This document shows, in pieces, positions 19,351 to 30,868 of a DNA stretch of 64,000 bases. The translations under genes and the position numbers were made by a program. Location: positions 310,001 through 374,000 of the forward strand of contig JAJQJQ010000023.1 of NCBI GenBank assembly GCA_028622995.1, written 5' to 3'. The DNA comes from Panagrolaimus kolymaensis. Its lineage: Eukaryota > Nematoda > Chromadorea > Rhabditida > Panagrolaimidae. The notes beneath the pieces are model-generated. The model did not search any database. It was not told the origin of the DNA and saw only the letters and a program-made list of their open reading frames with translations. Each line of letters begins with the position of its first letter. The stretch's first letter is position 1.

Positions 19351-19359
19351 CTTTATATA
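19351..19359 (-). promoter_or_regulatory. TATA box of the metalloproteinase gene
   Basis: TATATAAAG on the minus strand, 66 bp before the ATG. Confidence 0.55.
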
Positions 19360-19727
19360 TCTTTTTCTTGGGCTTTGGGTAGAAAGAAAGATGAATGACT
19401 AATCACCAATTACTTTTTCCTTATTTTTTTTAACGAAATCATTGTCAAATGAATGGAAGTCTCTTTCATTTTATTTTTTTGACATTGATTGTTTTATTTT
19501 GTTTTATTGCTTCCTTCCGTGTATATTGAAATCAATCAGAAAAGTTAGTTAGTTGTTGTTTGAACAATTGTTTTTTAAGATCACTGAATACGAGATGAGG
19601 ACTTTTTGTTGTTTTTTGAGACAAAGTTTTTTTGAGAAAGGCATGTCAGACAAAAGCTAAAAAAAGTAAATAAACAAATTTTAAAGTTCAATAATAAAAA
19701 AGCAGTAAGCTCAAAAATTTTCTTTTT
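19360..19727. other. No gene seen
   Basis: Upstream region of the metalloproteinase; AT-rich with scattered T-runs. Confidence 0.35.
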
Positions 19728-20335
19728 TTGGATTTTGTTAAATGCTATCCAAAAATTGTCAAAAAAAATTTCTATATTACTTTGTTTTTAAAATTTTTAT
19801 TGTTGAGTGCAATACATCTCGCTGAGCAACATTTTGATTTTGAAATCAAATATATTTTTGATTACAAGAACTATTTATTTATTCCTCAAAAAAGAATGAA
19901 TCCAATTAATTATAATGCCACCATTGATAACGATAAGGATTTTCCTTGAAGCTTTTCAATCGATCCTATTTTCAAAGCTGCAATTTTTCAACGGGATGAA
20001 GAAGTCCAATTGCTTTCCGATTCTTTACTTCTTTATAGCTCCTTTGAATCAGAAGCTGAAGGAGATGTGGTTTATACAAATTCACCTATCGTATTGTTGG
20101 TTTCTTAAATAAATAAGTACATTTTAAAAATATACGTAGTTAATCAAATCGCTTATTATTTGTTTATCGTGGATTTTAATTAATTTTTTGATAAAAACAT
20201 AATTAATGAATTGGTGGTACTTGATTCAAGGCTTTATCCAACAACTTTCGAGGCAAAAAAAGAATGCTGGTTTATCTAAATTATGGCATCAGAGAATATT
20301 TTATTATATTAAAAAATGGATTAGATAATTATTAT
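19728..20335 (+). pseudogene. Unidentified gene relic with an internal TGA
   Basis: A frame open from about 19730 contains a hydrophobic stretch like a signal peptide (LFLKFLLLSAIHL), then a hydrophilic domain, and meets a TGA at 19947-19949. The same frame resumes at once for 52 codons of clearly protein-like sequence (SIDPIFKAAIFQRDEEVQLL and an acidic Ser-rich stretch) to a TAA at 20106-20108. Further on, 20236-20335 holds another exon-like frame (KKRMLVYLNYGIREYFIILK) ending at a GTATGT donor. There is no good ATG at the start. Best read as a decayed gene, or one with a single nonsense change. Family not recognised. Confidence 0.4.
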
Positions 20336-20877
20336 GTATGTATATTTTCTTTTTTTAAATTTTGACTTTCATATTCATAAATTTAATATAAAAATGTTTG
20401 TTTTTCATAAGCCTTATTTATTTCGTTAGGGATTATTTTACTTTATTTAGCTCCAAAAATTTAAACATCAAAGTAAGTCGAACCAATATAGTTACTGAGA
20501 TTGTTGTTTTTGAAATAAGGTTTTTTTGAAGATGGCATGTCAGGCAAAAGCTAAAAGTAAGCATGCCATAGAAAAGATAAAAACATTATCAAACTAAAAA
20601 TATATTTTACCACCATTCAATATTTTTTGATTGGATAATTACAAAATCTCTAGGTATATTTCGTCTTTTTAATCGATTCCCGATGACGATCTTAAATTTC
20701 ATCATAAAATGGGCACAAAATAGCATTTATATGGCCCAACGATATGTTTCCTTGGAGATTTATGTAAATGGCGACAACAACAATCGTCGATATAGTAAGT
20801 CCACTAAAAAAATTTTTCTTTAAATTTAATATTCTATTTTTTACATTAAAAAAAGAAAATTAAAAAAATGTTTTTAC
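20336..20877. other. AT-rich DNA with a coding-like fragment
   Basis: At about 20680-20800 a plus-strand frame (WAQNSIYMAQRYVSLEIYVN, then Asn/Arg-rich) looks like part of a gene. Its final block, ACAACAACAATCGTCGATAT, recurs at about 22768-22787, again upstream of an AATATTC-type repeat, so it is probably repeat-associated. Confidence 0.3.
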
Positions 20878-21124
20878 AAATATTCAAAAAGCAGAAAAAC
20901 TCTGTGATTTAAAAATATAAAACACAACTTTTTTGAATAAAGTCAAAACTAAAAAAAGCGCAAAGATTTCCTTTTTTATGTTTGCTTTTTTTCTTCTTAA
21001 TTGCCACTATTGCGATTTTATTGACCGGAAAAAGCTATGTGTCATCGTGCCTTTTTTTTGAATGTGGCTGGTTTGCTTTTATTATTTCTTTTTTTGCTTT
21101 TTACTTTTTTCTTTGAATATTTTA
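20878..21124. repeat. AATATTC inverted-repeat element 1
   Basis: Starts AAATATTCAAAAA and ends TTTGAATATTTT, with a central GCGATTTTATTGACCGGAAA. Homologous along its length to 23081-23329, including a GGCTGGTTTGC block. Confidence 0.6.
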
Positions 21125-21768
21125 TCAATTTTTTTTTTGAAATTTCCACTTAACATTTTAATTGTGACCAAAGCAACGAAAAAGTTAAACCAGGAATGGG
21201 AGTTAATTCATATGAATTCTACAAGAAAGTTTATAACACTATTTATTCCACAAAACTCGTGCAACAAAATATACAATAATTTTCAACAAAACAAATACTG
21301 GAATTTATGCAATTAGGTATATAACAGTCTGTAATCGTCTTCATGCTTTTAGCTCTTTTCTTCGATTTTAAAAATTGTGATATTGGCATTTTTTCTTCTC
21401 TTATTTTGAATATTTATTTACTTTCAACTTTTTTTGCTTGAAATTGTGTAATAACTGTCATTTCTTTTCCGTCGCAAAAATCAACAAATTTATCCCATTT
21501 TTTCATCGTCATTGTTGCTGCTTTATAAATTATAATTGAGATTTTTTAAATTGGTCATTAAAATGGAACCCTTTTCATAGGTTCCCATCGAATCCTTAAT
21601 AATTTCAGAAATAGGTTTTTAATAAAGGGTTAACTAAAAGTTGGAATATTTATTATACACATAACTACTAAAAAAGAAAATATGCACTTATCTGCTTATA
21701 AAATTTTTTGAAACTTTCCAACGACGAAAGTTTATTAAAAAATAAAAATAAATAAAAGTTTTTTTATA
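21125..21768. other. AT-rich, no gene seen
   Basis: One more TTTTGAATATTTA terminus at about 21405-21418. A short hydrophilic plus-strand frame near 21170-21310 is unsupported. Confidence 0.3.
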
Positions 21769-22176
21769 AAATATTCAAAAAAAAATGGAGAAAAAAGTAA
21801 AAATCCAACCGACTATTTATGCTTGCTTTTTTTAAAGTAAAAATAAAAAATATCCAATTTTTCTTTGGCTTTATTTTTTTTATTAACGCGCCTTCGATAA
21901 TTTATTGATCGAAAATATTTTTGTCTCATAATCACTTTTTTTGAGCGCATTTAGCTATTTTGTTTTCTTCTTTTTTTGTTGATACTTTTTATGGTTTTCG
22001 TTAGCGAATTTTTTCAAAAAAAAAGTCAAAGCAAAAAAGCCCGAAAATTGTGTTTTATTTCGAAAGGGTCTTTCTTTTTTCTTAGTAACTGTGTCTGAGA
22101 TTTTATTTCTAAAAAAAAAAGTCCTGCGCCTTTGCATTTTTTTGTTTATTCACACTTTTTTCCATTTTTGAATATT
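21769..22176. repeat. AATATTC inverted-repeat element 2
   Basis: About 408 bp, ends AAATATTCAAAA and TTTTGAATATTTT. Shares ATTTATTGATCGAAAATATT, GCGCATTTAGCTATTTTG and a TGCGCC(T/G)TTGCA-type block with 26878-27216. Confidence 0.65.
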
Positions 22177-22282
22177 TTATCTTTTGTTTTCTTTTTTTTA
22201 AATAAAGGTTTATTAAGTAAAAACAGAAAAGCTTCTTTTCATGATTCTCGATTTACCACAAAAAAGACTAAAACAAATGTAA

Positions 22283-22453
22283 GATTTTAAAGAATATTGG
22301 GAAGATTCCAGAAGGTATAATAGCATCATGTGTATAGCTTCAACTGTTACAAAAATGCAAAAGAATTTAAGAGCCTTCAAAATTAATGGCGAGTTACATC
22401 AAAATGTTGGCGACATTATTTCTTAAGATGGGCAACAACCTACTTTCAGCCAA
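22283..22453 (+). mobile_element. Helitron-type replicase fragment (decayed)
   Basis: A 57-codon stretch with one internal TAA (22424-22426). It reads a Tyr-Asn followed by a Ala-Ser-rich helix, then AFKINGELHQNVGDII, the TAA, then DGQQPTFSQ. The order Tyr-Asn, hydrophobic helix, G-x-x-x-H, a short loop and P-x-F-x-Q matches the region just before the Rep motifs of Helitron Rep/Hel proteins in animals (family knowledge). Nothing of the Rep catalytic or helicase parts is visible nearby, so this is only a small dead piece. The assignment rests on spacing and a few residues. Confidence 0.4.
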
Positions 22454-23080
22454 AAAAAACGCTTCGTATTGCTTACAACTATCAAAATTTTTAGAAATTC
22501 TAAGGTTTTAATTTATCCAAAAAAGAAATATACCAAAATATAGTATTTATCGCGAAGAAATTAACAATAAAGCAAAACCAAAATAAGGACATTTAAAACA
22601 TACATAAATAAAAAATAAAATAATCTTATAGGTTCATTGCTTTATGCGAGAAAATAAAAAGCACTAAACATGATTATCTTAATTTTTATAAGGTAAAAAT
22701 GGAAAATGTATTTTTTATTTGAATCGACAAAACCAATGTTTCGCCAGAAAAGAAAATTTAACTAGAACAACAACAATCGTCGATATGAGAAAAATTATTT
22801 AAATCGGCTATTAAGTTTGACCCTCTATCTTTTGGGCTAATAATTTTTGCTTAATTAGTTTTCTTGAATACCGTGATTATTCATAATAGTCAAAAAATTA
22901 ATTTAAACTTGAGATATTGCAATTTGAATCATTGATATATTTTCGCATCTCAAAGTCCCAAATAGTTAGTTCCCTAAAAAAAATTTCATCTTTGAGTTTA
23001 ATATTTCAATTTTCGCAGATGTATTCTCTCTCTATTATTTTACATCTAAAACCAATACAAAATTAAAGAAATATTTTTAC
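22454..23080. other. Relic DNA, no gene seen
   Basis: Contains the ACAACAACAATCGTCGATAT block also found at about 20779, and AT-rich spacer. Confidence 0.3.
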
Positions 23081-23329
23081 AAATATTCAAAATCCGAAAA
23101 AACGACTAAAGAATAAAAAAAGCAAGCCAATACTTTTTGCAAAAGTCAAAACAAAAAAGCGCGAAGATTTTCCCATTTCGTTTTAGTCTTCTTTTTTTCT
23201 TCATAAATGTCACTATCGCAATTTTATTGATCGGAAAAAGCACTATCATAGCGCGTTTTTTTGGCTGGTTTGCCATTATGCTGTTTTAAAGCAATAAATT
23301 TTCCATTCTGTTTTTTTTTTTTGAATATT
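23081..23329. repeat. AATATTC inverted-repeat element 3
   Basis: Begins AAATATTCAAAATCC and ends TTTTTTGAATATT. Central GCAATTTTATTGATCGGAAA; full-length relative of 20878-21124. Confidence 0.6.
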
Positions 23330-24759
23330 ATGTCGAGTTTTTATTATTTTCTTCTTAGAGTAATTGGTGAGGGCGACAAATGGAATGAAATGTTTAACCT
23401 TGACGAAAAACATTTTCGGGATAAACGATGGCATTAATTTTTTAAGGAACTCCACCAATTGGTTTAATGATGGAAGCTTTGATGTTTGGCCCCACAGCTT
23501 TAAACCAACTTTTCACCCTCCATGCACGTTATCGCCAGACAAAGTATGAATTTGCTCCGCTACAAAGTCTTACAAAGTTCAACAAAATTTATCAAAGTCT
23601 TACAAAAGTTTGAATAACTTTCATAGACTTTGTACACTGAAAAAAAGACGTCATTTTTATATTTTGTCACAAGCTTCAGTAGTGAAGTTTGGTCAACAAA
23701 ATATGTTGAAGAGATACATGATTCACCCATATTTTGTGTAAGATATAAGCACCAATTAAATGGTGGAAGTTCTTACAACAAACTTTCATGTTGAAGTTTC
23801 AATAAAGTAACAAAAACTGTTACTTTTATGGAATAGTTTTCATATTCTTGTGGATAACAATTCCACAAACCTTATATTGGAGAACTTTTCTACAGCTTTT
23901 TTGAGGGAACCTTCAAAATGGAAACAATAATTGTTTCTTTTATGAAAAAGTTTTCATATTTTTTGTGGAAAATATATCAACTATCGTATCAATGTTTAAT
24001 TTTTCCCCAATTTTTAACAAAGCACTTTCAAATAAGTCGCAAAAGTATGGGAAATTTGGCAGATTGGTACAAAAAGCCACCATTTTCATGCTTTCTTTTC
24101 ATTTTTTCAAAATTTTTTCAGTATGATTCATTTTAACGTTGTTCTTTCTTTTTTTGATACACGCCCACCTTTTTTTTCAGGCATGTTTCCTAATTTACAT
24201 TTTTGCTTTGTTGTTTCTTTTTCTTGATACCCTCCGAACTTTATATTTTAGCAAAAGTTGTTATTCTCAAAACACGAAAGCATAATTTAACCCAAATTTA
24301 GCGTTATTAATTAATTGCAAAGTACTCATATATGGTCCAAGAAATATTGTTAGCTGCTGATTAACAAATTTTAACTGAAAATATATTTAATTTTTATGGG
24401 TTTTTAAGGGAATAAAAAAAACATACAGTCAATAACATTTGCGTTATTTAATTTGGATTAGAATTAAATTAAAGATAATTTTTTTAAAGATAAAAATATA
24501 ACCGAAAACAAGTTACACAAATATACCAAAGATGAAAATACGCAATAATAATAAATAAATCAAATTTGATTTTGGTTTTTGCTTTTAAAGCTTATATTAA
24601 AGCGTTAAACAAAATTAAATTATTGATGTCAATAATATTAAAAAACTTTAAGAAAAGTATTTAATTGTAAAAGCCAATAAAGAAAAATAAAAAAAGTAGA
24701 AATATATAAAAAATATTTATAGAAAAAGTTTGGGGTTTTTTTTTGACAATTTGAAAGAA
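23330..24759. other. Intergenic region with one weak coding-like stretch
   Basis: On the minus strand at about 23350-23500 a frame reading SLNQLVEFLKKLMPSFIPKM looks protein-like but has no ATG or partner exons. From 23545 to 23640 there are short direct repeats of TACAAAGTC/TTACAAAG. At 23825-23980 two copies of a TTTTCATATTCTTGTGGA-type segment lie about 115 bp apart. The rest is AT-rich. Confidence 0.3.
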
Positions 24760-26294
24760 ATGGTTTTTCGACAAGGTCCTATAAACTGTTCAGCTCCTGA
24801 TATGGAAGCATATATGGCAGATAATTTAAGTTGTTTTCTCTTTCAAATTCCATATAAATTAAAGGTTATTCATTTTAAATATATCAATTTGGCGTTAGTA
24901 ATTTTAATAATAATTATCTCAATTTTTGGTCGAATTAAATTACATTATCGATGGTTTATTCTTAATTTAGCTATCATTGATTTATTTACTTGTTATGATT
25001 TAATTTGTTCGTCCGAAGAATCAAGCATTAAAGAAAAATGTTATTTTAATAATTATATATCAGAATATATTCACGCGAGTCAATGTTATTTTAAATTACC
25101 TAGCATAGGATTATTTATTTTAACGGGATCAAGATTTTTAAATGTATTTTATCCGAATATTTATAAAAAAATTGCTAAAATTTGGAAAATTATTTTAAGT
25201 AAGTTTTATACATTGCTTTAAAAATTATTTAAAAACAAAAAAATCTCTGGGGATTTTTTTTAGTTATAATGTCAATAAATTTTATATTAATATTTTCTTA
25301 TTTTATGCTTTTATTTTTAATTATTGAAGGGGTTAATGATATGTATGAAATTATGAAAAAACATTGTGAGTTTTATTAATTTTTTCTTACAGATAGTGTA
25401 AAAATAAAAAGGGCGAGGGTCTTAAGGTTGTTCAAACCAAAATTTGTTTTATTGTTTATTTTTTTGTTTGTTACCTATTTGGAATACATAAATTGATTGT
25501 TGTTTGCTTGTTTTTTTTTCAGTCCCAAAACTTTATTCTTTTTCCATTTAATTTTGGTATATTTATGTATTTTTTTAGTGGAATGTGTTGAAGCAGGCGG
25601 GAAATGTAATGAATTTCTTGAAAAATTAGAAAAATCTTCGTTAGGTATGTTTGTGCAACAACATTTATAGTTTTATTTAATAATTATTTTTCACTCTAAA
25701 CTAATAAGCTCAAATAATTTTTTTCAGAAAAAGACAGAAAAGAAATACCATTTAAAATTATTTTATGTATTCCTATTTTGGCTTTGATACTATCTACAAT
25801 TTTTGTTATTTCATTAATAATAAAAATTGGAAAACAAATTAAATTTCACGTAAGCCTGATTTCAATGGTTTGGTTTTAGCTTAAAATAAATAAAATGCAA
25901 ATTTATTATTTTTTAGGTATCCTCCAACAAAGGCAATTTAAAATCCAATATTCGTGTGCTAATTGTATTTACAGTTCAAACAATAATTTTAATTATTTTA
26001 TTGATTTTAAATTTTATTGGTGAACTTTATAATAATGAAATCATTTATACGATGAATTATCCTTATTGGTTTCAATGGCTTACGGATGGAATTTCAACAG
26101 TACCAAGCTTATTTGAAATTAGAATTTTCATTGATTCGTTTGTGGTTTTAGCATTTATGAGTGGATATCGAGAAGATCTCTGTGATTCGGTTTTATGGAT
26201 TTACCAAAGACCAAAAATTTTGGGTAACAAAATCAAAGAAAAATATAAAAAGAAGAATTCAATTGCTGCATCATTGCCCTATTTTCTTACATAA
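24760..26294 (+). CDS. Seven-transmembrane receptor, nematode chemoreceptor type
   Basis: Five exons: 24760-25198, 25264-25365, 25579-25644, 25728-25849 and 25917-26294. All have GT donors and TTTTAG/TTTCAG acceptors with matching phases, giving 368 residues. Seven hydrophobic segments are visible: INLALVILIIIISIFG, WFILNLAIIDLFTC, a third around GLFILTGSRFLNVFYP, then FILIFSYFMLLFLI, ILCIPILALILSTIFVISLI, VLIVFTVQTIILIILLILNF, and SFVVLAFMSG before a basic C-terminal tail. The N-terminus has two Cys and no signal peptide. The TGSRFLNVFYP segment at the end of helix 3 plays the place of the DRY-type motif, as in divergent nematode serpentine receptors. Likely role: sensing of chemicals at the membrane through G proteins (inference). 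The exact subfamily cannot be named from sequence alone. Confidence 0.82.
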
Positions 26295-26398
26295 AATACA
26301 CTTACTTAACTTATCTGTCTGTGTTTTTTAAAACAATTAAAACTTTGTTAGTGTTTTTCTTTTACAATGGCGGCCAGTAGTTCTAAAACAAAATATTA

Positions 26399-26842
26399 TT
26401 AAAAAGCTAACTCTGAAAAGCCAAAAAGTATTGAAAAATTTTGTATGTTAGGAAAGCTGAAAATTGAGCAATTCAGGAAAACCGCCAGCGGTGGTTGTAA
26501 GTGAAACGAAGCAATATTTTTTGGTATGCGAAGATATAATAATAAAATCTCTTACTTTCCTTTATGAACACCATGGATGTTGCAATTCAAGCAACTATCA
26601 TATCCTTGAATATTAATCATGGATAACAAATGTTGTTGGTTGGGATAAAATCTGCAATGACTTGCATATATTTGATTGAAAAAAACATTTACATTAACAG
26701 CAAATCTTGATGGACGCTCTAATTTACTGAAAATAAAAGAGCAATTGGGTTTGCTCTTTCCATGGAGATTTGCCTGCGTTATTAGCCCACAAGATTGCAA
26801 CCTGTTGTGAGCTTGGAAGATTGTTAAATTTTTTTTAAACAT
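26399..26842 (-). CDS. Possible CUB-like domain protein, incomplete model
   Basis: An exon at about 26556-26801 (or to the ATG at 26842) ends at a strong GTAAGAG donor and joins in phase to a short last exon 26399-26456 after a CAATTTTCAG acceptor. The protein has SCGLITQANLHGKSKPNCSF, resembling the start of a CUB domain (Cys-Gly, then a second Cys about 15 residues on), followed by a Phe/Asn-rich beta-type stretch and a Cys-x-x-Cys. No signal peptide exon was found. It lies just upstream of an AATATTC repeat that may have removed its 5' end. Real gene or recent relic; moderate to low confidence. Confidence 0.38.
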
Positions 26843-26877
26843 TTCAATGCCGAAAGTTTATTAAAAATTTTTTTATT

Positions 26878-27216
26878 AAATATTCAAAAAATAAATGGCG
26901 AAAAAAAGTTAAAATGAAAAAGTCTCCATTTTTTTCTTTGCCTTTATTTTTTTATTATTGCGGCCATCGCAATTTTATTGATCGAAAATATTTTTGTTTT
27001 CATAAACACTTTTTTTTGGGCGCATTTAGTTATTTTGTTTTCTGACTTTGTTCATTTTTATTTTTGCTTGCGCTTCTTTTTTTTTTAATACAAAAAATGT
27101 AAAGGAATCGAATATCTTATTATGAAAGGCTTTTTTTGCTGACTTTGAAACTTTATTAAAGAAGTTCTGCGCCTGTGCATTTTTTTATTTACACTTTTTA
27201 TTGTTTTTGAATATTT
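26878..27216. repeat. AATATTC inverted-repeat element 4
   Basis: Starts AAATATTCAAAAAATAAA, ends TTTTTGAATATTTTG; close relative of 21769-22176 with the same GCAATTTTATTGATCGAAAA core. Homology to that copy also extends about 40 bp to the left (CGAAAGTTTATTAAAA). Confidence 0.65.
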
Positions 27217-27445
27217 TGTCCATTTTTTTTTCATTCTTGTTTAGCAAACTTTTATTTTATTGTTGAAAAATTGCCTTTCATGCACTGGTTTGACAATAAA
27301 ATGAAAGAGAAACGCTCAATAATATATTGCTATCTTTCCTTTGAATTATTTTTCTATTATTCAATCATATTTTTTTGCAAAGTTTAAGTATAGAAACGAT
27401 AAAAAAATTAATAATTTTAGAACAAATTTATGCTAAATAAAATTT

Positions 27446-27696
27446 AAGTATTCAAAAAAAATTAGAAAAAATCAAAACAAAAAGGTGCCTTAAAAAGGTG
27501 ATGCATTTTCTTGTTGATTTTGTTTGTTTTTTTTTGTTGCTGACACTTTTTTCTTATTTTCACTTTTTAATGATTCAAAAAAAATTTTTTTCCGCGCTTT
27601 CTTTTTCTTTCATTTGCTTGGTGTTTTTTCTCCATTAATTTTTTTATTTTGCTTTGAAGAAAACGACTTTTTCTATCTGTCTTTTTTGAATATTTT
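27446..27696. repeat. AATATTC inverted-repeat element 5
   Basis: TTAAGTATTCAAAAAAAA at the left and TTTTTTGAATATTTTAA at the right, so TTAA stands at both edges. Confidence 0.55.
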
Positions 27697-27758
27697 AATA
27701 AATTTTTTATTTATTATTTGTTTCTAATTTTTTAAACTGTTGAAAAAGAAGCGTTTTT

Positions 27759-27910
27759 TTAACTTTCATTTTTTGGATTTTTATTATCGCTTTCATTATA
27801 GCTTTTGTTGTTGGCTCCTCCTCCCATTATTGATAATCCATTTAATTTTCCTGTTGTTTCAACATCAAACGAATGGATAGTCTGTTGACGTTTGCTGTAA
27901 CCACAATATT
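27759..27910 (-). CDS. Orphan terminal exon, unidentified
   Basis: After a TTGACTTAG acceptor the frame reads YCGYSKRQQTIHSFDVETTG, then KLNGLSIMGGGANN and an Asn/Ser-rich tail to a TAA at 27759-27761. The hydrophilic, balanced composition is clearly protein-like. No ATG and no convincing upstream exon on the minus strand within 1 kb. Unknown family. Confidence 0.4.
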
Positions 27911-28001
27911 CTAAGTCAATTTAATTAATAATAGACATTTCAAAGTTAGTTTTATATATCAATAATTTTTACAAACTTATTAGCTTAACATTTTTTTATA
28001 G

Positions 28002-28163
28002 AATTTCATCAATAATATTCCAAACTTCAAATTCCCATCTCGTCGAAAGCTAGAAAAAATGATGAAAAACAAATTATTGCTCAGTAAAAAAGTAGTCAAA
28101 GATAAATTCCAAGAAATGAATGGTAAAATATCGCTAATTATCGATATCGCCACAACAAAGTAA
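28002..28163 (+). mobile_element. hAT transposase fragment, middle region
   Basis: An exon-like frame after a TTTTATAG acceptor. It reads FINNIPNFKFPSRRKLEKMM, then a Lys-rich helix and a KISLIIDIATTK end followed by two stops. The order F-x-P-S-R, a helix with Val-Lys, then K-I-S-L-x-x-D-x-x-T-x-K is the conserved block before the first catalytic Asp region of hAT transposases (family knowledge). After the stops a frame with Tyr-Gly-Ile-Ala-Val-Val continues briefly. Dead fragment. Confidence 0.5.
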
Positions 28164-29052
28164 TAACATAAATATGGAATCGCTGTGGTTCGTGTTGAAG
28201 CCTTCAGATGATCTTTTTGCTTTCGTAAAAGTTATCGATGTTAATCATTTTAATATTAGTTCGATTAAAAACATCTGGATTCAGAATATTCATGGATGAC
28301 TTTAATAGGTTTTTAAAAATAAAAACCCGCTGTTATCACTTTACTTTGGAGCGACACCTATCATATGGATGAAGATCGAGTGGTTATCATTCCATCAGCC
28401 ACAATCGGTCATGGAGAAGAACGTATTTCTCGCTTTATTTCGAGATGAAAGTTCATGGAAAATATTAGAACGGACTTTTAAGTATTGTTTATTATATAAA
28501 GAAAAATATGATTTTTTTATAAATTAATTAAACAATTTAAACCAAATAGTTTTCAGTCATGGCACAACGACGACGATTTATTCTCGTTTGATGGTTTCTC
28601 TACTTTTTTGATTAAAGCATTTTTAGTGGTTTTTTTCATAAAAAAAAATGACGAAAAAAGAAGCATCGCTTCAGACAGACGACGCATGCAGTTTTTTGTT
28701 GTTATTGTACACAAAACATAAAGTTGACATAAAGAGGTGGATGGGAAAGTGTAAAATCACATGATGCTGCTTTATTGATTATTAGTTTTCTGTTGACTCT
28801 TTTTCCTTTTTTTGATACTTGACGACGCATATTTATTTTACATATTTTTTCCTCAACAAAGCTATTCATTCTTTTATATCTTTTTTCTGAATTTTTTATT
28901 TAAAATATTTTTTTTAATATTCGTAAAATTATTTCCTTTTTCAAGGTATTTTCCTGTGTTTTTTTTACTTTAATAATCATACACAATAATTATTTAAAGT
29001 CAAAAAAGTTTTTGATGAAACGAAACCGGCTTAAATAAATCATATTAAAAAA
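28164..29052. other. Relic DNA
   Basis: Two overlapping plus-strand frames at about 28330-28530 are open for 60-66 codons, one reading FGATPIIWMKIEWLSFHQPQ. I cannot choose a frame or a family. The remainder is AT-rich. Confidence 0.25.
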
Positions 29053-29259
29053 ATGTTCATAGCCGCTCAAAGATTCCAATGTCCTATTTGTCCAGTAATT
29101 AATAAAAAAATTATAAATTCAAAGCTTAAAAAAATTATTTTTTCTTTTTTTGGAAAGAATAATTATAATACGGAAATTAAAGCTTTTATATACAAATATG
29201 CTGTAATTAAAGTTTCTTTTCATTTGTTTTTTAGTACAATTCTTCATATGAAATGGTAG
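29053..29259 (+). pseudogene. Short frame with a Cys-Pro motif, duplicated relic
   Basis: A 68-codon frame from an ATG with FQCPICPVINKK near its start and a Lys-rich remainder. The DNA for its second half (about 29180-29250) is similar to about 32895-32965, where the frame is broken. Two diverged copies of one sequence suggest a repeated relic rather than a stable gene. Confidence 0.25.
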
Positions 29260-29385
29260 GAGATTTTTATTTTATCCGATATTGCGCACGTAAATAATTG
29301 ATTGGTAAAGAAAAATCAAAAAAAAATCCACCCATATCCAAAATTCTTATAAAATCTGGTAGTCTTTCTTAGAAATTTTTTTTTA

Positions 29386-29742
29386 GTGTTATCTGTTCAT
29401 CTTACTTTATTTATAAAGCTTGGTTCCGCTTTCCATTCGCTTTATAACATGCTTGACGTCTTCTTCAAGGATAGCGTTTATAAATATCAGAACAACGTCA
29501 ACTTTGTTGACAACGAAGAAGTTGGTGAATGCGAAAAGAATGTTTTCTTGATTTTTTTTTGTGAAAAGCAAAAAATGTTGCTGTTATCAATGAAATACCT
29601 GTTAAAACATGCTATCATCGATTTAGGGGTGTGCAGATTGCCAAAAAAAACGAGCTGGCTTTTTTCATCAAATTTTTTTCAAAGACCTTTTGGAAACATT
29701 ATGGTATTAGATTATAGGATCTCATCTACGCCCTACAAATAA
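29386..29742 (+). CDS. Open frame of 118 codons, unidentified
   Basis: Follows a TTTTTTTTAG acceptor and stays open to the TAA at 29740-29742. It contains Asp/Glu/Asn-rich (NNVNFVDNEEVGECEKN) and Arg/Pro-containing stretches unlike random AT-rich translation. It does not splice in phase to the frame at 29053. Probably an exon or relic of an unknown gene. Confidence 0.3.
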   Translation: MLSVHLTLFIKLGSAFHSLYNMLDVFFKDSVYKYQNNVNFVDNEEVGECEKNVFLIFFCEKQKMLLLSMKYLLKHAIIDLGVCRLPKKTSWLFSSNFFQRPFGNIMVLDYRISSTPYK

Positions 29743-30868
29743 ACTATTAAAGGAGAAATTATAAAAATTCACAAATGCAAAAACCAAAAATATATAATGA
29801 AAATGTTTATTAACCTAGTTTCTGTAATATTTAGAAACTAAATAATTTTATTTCTTCTTTTTTATTCTTCTTCTTTGATTATATGATTTATTTTGTTCAA
29901 ACTTTTTTTATTGTTTGTGATAAGTTTGTTGTTGGCGGTTACTCCATTTTTTTATTTTGGAAACAATTTAATTTTTTGTGAGTATGGTTCAGCTCTCTTA
30001 TTGCCCCACTTCTTTCTATGCACTTGGGAGAATGAAAGCTATTTGTTTACGATAATTAATTTTCCCAAATATTTATTGATTTTCTTTTCTTTAGTCATTT
30101 ACTCGCATATTTTTTATTCCTTCCATTTTTTGTTTTTGGATTTTGGTTATGTATAATTGGGGCAAGCTTTTTTTTTTGTTGCTATTTTTTGAATATTTTA
30201 ATTAAAATATTTTGTTTTAATTTTGTTGGATTTTGGAAGCTCAAAGTGCAAAAATAGCTGAAAAGATTGAGGTCCAAAAACAGATAAAAATTTGTCAAAA
30301 AATGTTGATGATGCCATTAAAATAATGAAAGATGGTGAAATTTAATTTTACAAAGGTTTAAAAGCAGGAAATTATCCCAACATCTTTCCACGGTTTTAAT
30401 TAAAGTTTTTTTTAATTTTGTACCAGCTTTAAAATATCATTTTTATTTTCAAACATATTTACATATGTATTTTTTAGTTCGTTGAATGAAAATTCAAAAT
30501 ATTGATTGAAATTATCCTTTCGCCTGCAAGTTATTCGTTCTTCTTTCTTTTCTTTTTCTCTCACTGCATGTGTGTATGTACTTTTTTGGCGCCAACAAAA
30601 TGATGCGTTTTTTTAAAACATTTTTTTTTCTCTCTTTTTGAATATTTAAATTTAATCTTTTTTTGTTTAATTTGGTTAATTATTTTTTTAAAGGAAAATA
30701 GTTTGTCAATGGCTATTTTCCAAATTAAAAGAAATTCTTTAAAATATTGCAAATGGATTTTTTAAACATAAAATTTCAAGTTGCTATTGTATTTTGCAGA
30801 ATAAAAGTTTATTCATTTAATTTAAAATAAGGTTTCGAACAGTGGATTAACGACTACATTAATAAATA
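29743..30868. other. AT-rich DNA with repeat fragments
   Basis: The block TTTTCCCAAATATTTATTGA at about 30060 recurs at about 37005. TTTTTTGAATATTT termini occur near 30186 and 30634. No gene seen. Confidence 0.3.

Noticed and set aside
27524..27727. 67-codon Phe-rich plus-strand frame
   Set aside because: Lies inside an AATATTC repeat and consists of its T-rich half.
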